From: Cognatishimia sp. WU-CL00825
GTDB lineage: Bacteria > Pseudomonadota > Alphaproteobacteria > Rhodobacterales > Rhodobacteraceae
Direction of reading: 5' to 3'
NCBI RefSeq assembly: GCF_040364665.1
Contig: NZ_BAABWX010000001.1
Span: forward strand, 1,612,001 to 1,676,000
Length of the DNA stretch: 64,000 bases
Positions 60,127 through 64,000 of the stretch are shown in pieces. Under the pieces are notes generated by a model that saw only the letters and a list, made by a program, of their open reading frames with translations, made no database searches and was not told the DNA's origin. Every line of letters starts with the position of its first letter. The stretch's first letter is position 1. The translations under genes and the position numbers were made by a program.

Positions 60127-60811
60127 GCACCGAAATATGTTTGCGCCGGCTTTGAACAATACCTGATTTTTCCCAGGCACTGAGCAATCTGCTAACCGTA
60201 TGCAGTGTTGTGCCGGTCATCTCGCTTAGGTCCTGCCGGGTGATAGGAAAATCAATTTCCACCCCGGCCCCCACCCGTCGCCCGGTTTGGTTGACCAATC
60301 GCAACAACGCATTGGCGACACGTTGTTCCACCTGCTGCGTTGCAAGCTCGACAATACGCAGATTCATTTCACCAATGCGGTTGCCAACGGTCTTGTAGCT
60401 TGCCGTCGCAAACCCGGTGTAATCCGCGCAGAACTTCTTCCAGAGTGACATTTTCCAGCTGAGCGCCAGCCCCTCGGACGCGGCCACGGCGGTAGCCGGA
60501 TAGGTCGTGCGTTCCAGGGCTCGTGCAATGCCAAACAACTGCCCCATTGGGATGTGCAGCGCGATGACCTGCTCGCCGCTTTCGGTGATACGCACCACGC
60601 GAATATAGCCATCCAACAACAAATAAAACCGATCAGCCGTGGCCCCTTCTTCGAATACGGTTTGGCCTTCGGCTACACGACGCACGTCGGCCTTATCCAG
60701 AATTTCCCGGATCTGTTCGCGCTGAAGCGCTGCAAAGGGTGGCAGTTGCGCGATCAGGCTTTCATCGAGACGATGCAGCGTCTTGTTTGGCGGTGACGTG
60801 TCCATATGCAT
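60080..60811 (-). CDS. Crp/Fnr-family nitrogen-oxide regulator (Nnr/Dnr type)
   Basis: A 243-residue regulator. The cyclic-nucleotide-like domain (VAEGQTVFEEGATADRFYLLLDGYIRVVRI) and the C-terminal Crp helix-turn-helix (TRQDLSEMTGTTLHTVSRLLSAWEKSGIV) are clear. It lacks the N-terminal cysteines of the [4Fe-4S] Fnr proteins, so it is more like the NO-responsive Nnr/Dnr group. It lies between norC and nirK and probably controls both through TTG-N8-CAA boxes. ATG 60811 or 60805 is possible. Confidence 0.83.
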   Translation of the reverse strand: MHMDTSPPNKTLHRLDESLIAQLPPFAALQREQIREILDKADVRRVAEGQTVFEEGATADRFYLLLDGYIRVVRITESGEQVIALHIPMGQLFGIARALERTTYPATAVAASEGLALSWKMSLWKKFCADYTGFATASYKTVGNRIGEMNLRIVELATQQVEQRVANALLRLVNQTGRRVGAGVEIDFPITRQDLSEMTGTTLHTVSRLLSAWEKSGIVQSRRKHISVLKPHSLVELTVAPLR

Positions 60812-60876
60812 GTCATGATTGCCAAATTTCTAACGGTCGTGCCAGCACAATCGACCAAAGCGGCATAGGGCGAAGT

Positions 60877-60890
60877 TTGCTTAAGCACAA
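60877..60890. promoter_or_regulatory. Nnr/Dnr box in the nirK promoter region
   Basis: TTGCTTAAGCACAA is a TTG-N8-CAA site with a palindromic core, between the divergent regulator (66 bp from its start) and nirK (131 bp upstream of it). It could serve both genes. Confidence 0.6.
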
Positions 60891-61020
60891 AGAAGCCTTG
60901 CTTTCTCGGCGCTAAACTGGGGCTGAGTTTCGAAAGTTGAAAGGAAACCCACCGCGAGATCACCGCATTTGGGACCTCGTTTGCATCAACTGATCACCTT
61001 ACCTGATCCAGGAGGAATAA

Positions 61021-62235
61021 ATGTCTAAATACATCAATCCCGGCCTCATCCCAACAAACCGACGCAACGTTTTGCGCGGATCATTATTGGCTGGTGCCGC
61101 CGCTGTTGCAGGTGGGTCGGTGACAGCCGCAGCTCGTAAACCTGCCATGGTAAATCCACGTCCTATGCCCCTCACGCGGGTAGCAGAAAAGACCGAAGCC
61201 GCGACAAACGCCAAACCGGCCAACCTTGCAGGCTATACGCGGGTTAAGCAGGAATTGGTCGCCCCACCTTTTGCACCTGTGCATGATCAGGTCGCAGTTG
61301 GCGGTCCAAAAATCATTGAAATCACCATGGAGACCAAAGAGGTTCTCTTGACCGTTGATGAGGACACCGGCGCTGAAATTTGGGCGCTGACTTATAACGG
61401 CTCGGTTCCCGGTCCTCTGATCATCGCCCATGAAGGCGACATGGTCGAATTGACCCTGCGCAACCCGGTCGACAGTGTAATGGAACACAACATCGACTTC
61501 CACTCGTCTACCGGTGCCCTTGGCGGTGGCGGCCTGACACATGTTTTCCCAGGCGAAGAAACTGTGCTGCGCTGGAAAGCCACTAAACCCGGCGTCTTTA
61601 CCTATCACTGTGCCCCCGGCGGCGCGATGATCCCCTACCACGTGTGCCACGGCATGAACGGGACCTGCATGGTATTGCCACGCGAAGGCCTGAAAGACGG
61701 GGACGGCAACCCAGTTCGGTATGACAGCATTGCCTATATCGGGGAGCAGGATTTCTATCTGCCGATGGATGACGAAGGCAACTATAAGACCTACGAAACA
61801 GCCGGCGACGACTATGCCGACGCCTTGGATGCCATGCGGACGCTGACACCCACCCATTCGGTCTTTAACGGTGCTGTTGGCGCTCTGACCGGTGAAGGTG
61901 CGCTTAAGGCAGAAGTTGGCGAAACCGTACTCATGATCCACAATCAGGCCAACCGCGATACCCGACCTCACCTGATCGGCGGGCACGGCGATTATGTTTG
62001 GGAAGCAGGCAGCTTTACCGACGCGCCACAAACCGGTCTGGAAACATGGTTCATTCGCGGTGGTAGCTCTGGTGCCTCGGTCTATACCTTCAAACAGCCC
62101 GGTGTGTACGCCTATGTGAACCACAACCTGATCGAAGCAACATTGCTTGGGGCCGCCGCGCACTTTGTGGTCGATGGCCAATGGGACAACGAGCTGATGG
62201 AGCAAGTTGTCGCGCCGCGCGATTTCGCCACCTAA
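61021..62235 (+). CDS. nirK: Copper-containing nitrite reductase
   Basis: Periplasmic enzyme of 404 residues reducing nitrite to NO. A Tat signal (NRRNVLRG) is followed by two cupredoxin domains. Type 1 copper ligands are His in EHNIDFH, Cys and His in [21 protein letters not shown] (positions near 202-220) and the Met. Type 2 copper ligands are in EHNIDFH, YHC and the later [10 protein letters not shown]. The Met loop reads VCHGMNG, with an extra cysteine and histidine compared with the usual V(V/T)SGMNG. GGAGG precedes the ATG. It is followed by nirV. Confidence 0.96.
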   Translation: MSKYINPGLIPTNRRNVLRGSLLAGAAAVAGGSVTAAARKPAMVNPRPMPLTRVAEKTEAATNAKPANLAGYTRVKQELVAPPFAPVHDQVAVGGPKIIEITMETKEVLLTVDEDTGAEIWALTYNGSVPGPLIIAHEGDMVELTLRNPVDSVMEHNIDFHSSTGALGGGGLTHVFPGEETVLRWKATKPGVFTYHCAPGGAMIPYHVCHGMNGTCMVLPREGLKDGDGNPVRYDSIAYIGEQDFYLPMDDEGNYKTYETAGDDYADALDAMRTLTPTHSVFNGAVGALTGEGALKAEVGETVLMIHNQANRDTRPHLIGGHGDYVWEAGSFTDAPQTGLETWFIRGGSSGASVYTFKQPGVYAYVNHNLIEATLLGAAAHFVVDGQWDNELMEQVVAPRDFAT

Positions 62236-62249
62236 TCGGAGTAGAAAGC

Positions 62250-62975
62250 ATGACCATCGCCAGAAAAACCAAAACCGCCTTAGGTGGATCGCTGGTTCTG
62301 GCGGTGATCGCCGCAATTGTAACAGTTGCCAAGGTCAATCAGCCCGCTGACCTGACCCTGGTGCCTGAAATGGCAAAAGCCCCGGTCATCCTTGCGGATG
62401 GCCGGAATTTGCACGTGCAAAAATACGAAGTCACCATTGCAGAGTGGAATCTTTGCCATGCGGCGGGTGCATGCAGTTTGAAAGTGCGCACACGCCCCAA
62501 TATGGACCCACGGACCACCCCCGCAACCGGGCTCAATTTTGTTGATGTTGGTGAATATCTGGCTTGGATTAATGCCCAGTCCAATCACCCGTTCCGGCTG
62601 CCAAGTATGCAGGAATGGGATGAATTTGCCGCCGACGTTTTGCCTGAAGCACCCGGCCCGCTGTTTACCGATCCCGCCCTGTCTTGGGCCTCGGCCTATC
62701 TGGTGGAAAATCTACCTTCGCGTGGCCTGAAACCCACTGGCAGCTTTCCAATGTCAAAGGCCGGCATAAGCGATCTGACGGGCAGCGTCTGGGAGTGGAC
62801 ACAGGATTGTTACGACAATGAAGATACCGAAAGATGCGCCGCATTTTATGTCGCTGGAGAGCATGCGGCCGCGATCCCGTTTCTGGTGCGCGACCCAGCC
62901 CGCGGCGGCTGCGCTGTGGGCGCGCCACCTGCCCACCTTGGGCTGCGATTGGTCAGCGACAAGCCCGTAACCTGA
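62250..62975 (+). CDS. nirV: NirV-like protein (formylglycine-generating-enzyme fold)
   Basis: About 241 residues. An N-terminal membrane anchor (about 10-29, a signal-anchor) is followed by a sulfatase-modifying-factor domain: KYEVTIAEWNLC, RLPSMQEWDEFA, GSVWEWTQDCYD and C-terminal GLRLVSD. NirV is commonly encoded after nirK in alphaproteobacteria. It is dispensable in some and its activity is not known. ATG 62250 follows CGGAG, 14 bp after nirK. Confidence 0.88.
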   Translation: MTIARKTKTALGGSLVLAVIAAIVTVAKVNQPADLTLVPEMAKAPVILADGRNLHVQKYEVTIAEWNLCHAAGACSLKVRTRPNMDPRTTPATGLNFVDVGEYLAWINAQSNHPFRLPSMQEWDEFAADVLPEAPGPLFTDPALSWASAYLVENLPSRGLKPTGSFPMSKAGISDLTGSVWEWTQDCYDNEDTERCAAFYVAGEHAAAIPFLVRDPARGGCAVGAPPAHLGLRLVSDKPVT

Positions 62976-63001
62976 CGGACCTTTAAGGTCAGACACCCAG
63001 A

Positions 63002-64000
63002 TTATCCCGGCTGCGACACCCGTTTTTTGGCGCGCTTTGGTTGCAACAGCTTTGGTCCAAACACCACAGCAAAGCCGCCAAAGCTCAAAAGCCACAACAG
63101 GGCAGAGATCACGTGGTACAGATGCGGATCCCCCGGAAGCACTGCTGAGAGCACCCGAAAGATCACCGCCCCCAACAACATGACAAACAGCGCAACCGTT
63201 TTGCCGTTGGCATCCAAGGCGTGACCCGTATGTCCTAATGTGGCGCGCGCCATCACTGCCAATGTCATCAGGCCAACGGCACCAACCATCCAAAGATGCT
63301 GCGCCGAGACCTCAAAGGCGGTATCAAAACTTTGGGCCCAACCCATTGTCAAAGCCCCCAGCGGCACAAATAGATAAGCAAGATGCAACACCCAAAGCAA
63401 CGCATTGCTGAGGGTCGCCAACCCTTTCCACCTGACAAGCCGAACGAGGTGCAAACCGCCAGCCAAAAGCAGGGCTGGCCCGGCACTTGGAAGATCAAAA
63501 CACCACAAAACCAGCGCAGCCACCAACACAAGCAACGCAATTTTATCAAACCGTTGCATCGGTGGTGCTGGGCGTTCTGCACGCCCCTGTGCCGCAAGCC
63601 AATTGCGCGTGAACGAGGGCACAATGCGCCCGCCTACCACGGCAATCATCATCAGGGTAGACCCCAAAAGAAGGCGAAACCCAATCCCCTGATAGGGCAC
63701 AGCGTCTCGCATAATATCCAGGTGAAACAAGGCGTTGCCAAAGCCGAAAACCGCCACCAAGGCCAAGATCATCAGATTGCGCCAATTGCGCCCAGCCAAG
63801 ATTTCACGAGCCAAAAACCCGAACAACGACAGCGGGAAACTTAGGTCAATCAGCGCGACGATTTCCGCGGGCAATAGCGCCGAGAAAAGCAGCGCCAAGC
63901 GGCCCAGAACCCATAGGCAAAACAATGCCATCAAGGGCCAGCCCACAACCGGCAATCGTCCGGTCCAATTGGGCACAGCAGTCAGCAAAAAACCCGCCAA
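63002..64000 (-). CDS. nnrS: NnrS family membrane protein (5' end outside the window)
   Basis: At least 332 residues of a polytopic membrane protein with about ten helices. NnrS proteins bind haem and copper and help cells tolerate NO. The AGFLLTAVPNWTGRLP and FTRNWLA segments are typical. The gene continues beyond the right-hand edge, so roughly the first 60 or more residues are missing. It is convergent with nirV, 26 bp apart. Confidence 0.85.
   Translation of the reverse strand: MAGFLLTAVPNWTGRLPVVGWPLMALFCLWVLGRLALLFSALLPAEIVALIDLSFPLSLFGFLAREILAGRNWRNLMILALVAVFGFGNALFHLDIMRDAVPYQGIGFRLLLGSTLMMIAVVGGRIVPSFTRNWLAAQGRAERPAPPMQRFDKIALLVLVAALVLWCFDLPSAGPALLLAGGLHLVRLVRWKGLATLSNALLWVLHLAYLFVPLGALTMGWAQSFDTAFEVSAQHLWMVGAVGLMTLAVMARATLGHTGHALDANGKTVALFVMLLGAVIFRVLSAVLPGDPHLYHVISALLWLLSFGGFAVVFGPKLLQPKRAKKRVSQPG

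Overview
The window reads as a chromosomal segment from an alphaproteobacterium of the Rhodobacterales (Roseobacter/Rhodobacter type). Pointers are the TadD/TadV prepilin genes with a linked AAA ATPase, a phosphatidylcholine synthase, a fused PAPS synthetase, the ImuA-ImuB-DnaE2 mutasome, a norCBQD cluster with small accessory genes and a Rhodobacter-like NirK, the moderate GC content, and many 4-bp ATGA gene overlaps. I found no rRNA, tRNA, insertion sequence, integrase or CRISPR array.

Layout. 0.1-4 kb: pilus-assembly TPR lipoprotein, prepilin peptidase, AAA ATPase, Pcs and Ogt. 4-25.8 kb: mostly core housekeeping (ileS, globin, a YcjX/GNAT/YcjF operon, truA, tdk, a hydroxyacid dehydrogenase-csaA-proC operon, an ECF sigma factor with a secreted SnoaL-like protein, a RES/Xre toxin-antitoxin pair, ubiK, an lgt-midA-pgeF operon, an FMN oxidoreductase with divergent TetR, Lrp, trxB). 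26-33 kb: a sulfate-activation enzyme carrying an N-terminal MarR-type DNA-binding domain, a glycosyltransferase-like protein, hsp20, purEK and an orphan phnM. 33-38.5 kb: dnaE2-imuB-imuA. 38.5-50.4 kb: a tricarboxylate module (tcuAB, LysR, a hydroxyacid dehydrogenase, a tandem universal stress protein, a PrpF-family isomerase, a fused TctA-TctB permease, TctC and the TctD/TctE two-component system). 50.5-54.7 kb: a cysteine-free OxyR-like regulator, nhaA and a probable restriction-modification pair. 54.9-64 kb: nitrite and nitric oxide reduction (norCBQD with two small membrane-protein genes, a DUF1858 protein, an Nnr/Dnr-type regulator, nirK-nirV and a cut-off nnrS).

How it fits together. 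The last 9 kb converts nitrite to nitrous oxide and is probably switched on by the Crp/Fnr regulator, since TTG-N8-CAA boxes lie in both divergent promoter regions. The 38.5-50.4 kb block would sense, import and oxidise tricarballylate/aconitate-like acids into the TCA cycle.

The most unusual items are the MarR-PAPS synthetase fusion with a perfect palindrome 17 bp upstream of it; an OxyR-type four-part ATAG/CTAT element beside a regulator that lacks all cysteines; an intrinsic terminator with no same-strand gene before it (candidate small RNA, 12.1-12.3 kb); a short 45-codon gene between a palindrome and a strong terminator; a 55-codon nor-operon gene; and a restriction-modification pair whose nuclease I cannot assign to a family. 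All functional statements come from reading the sequence; no database search was possible.
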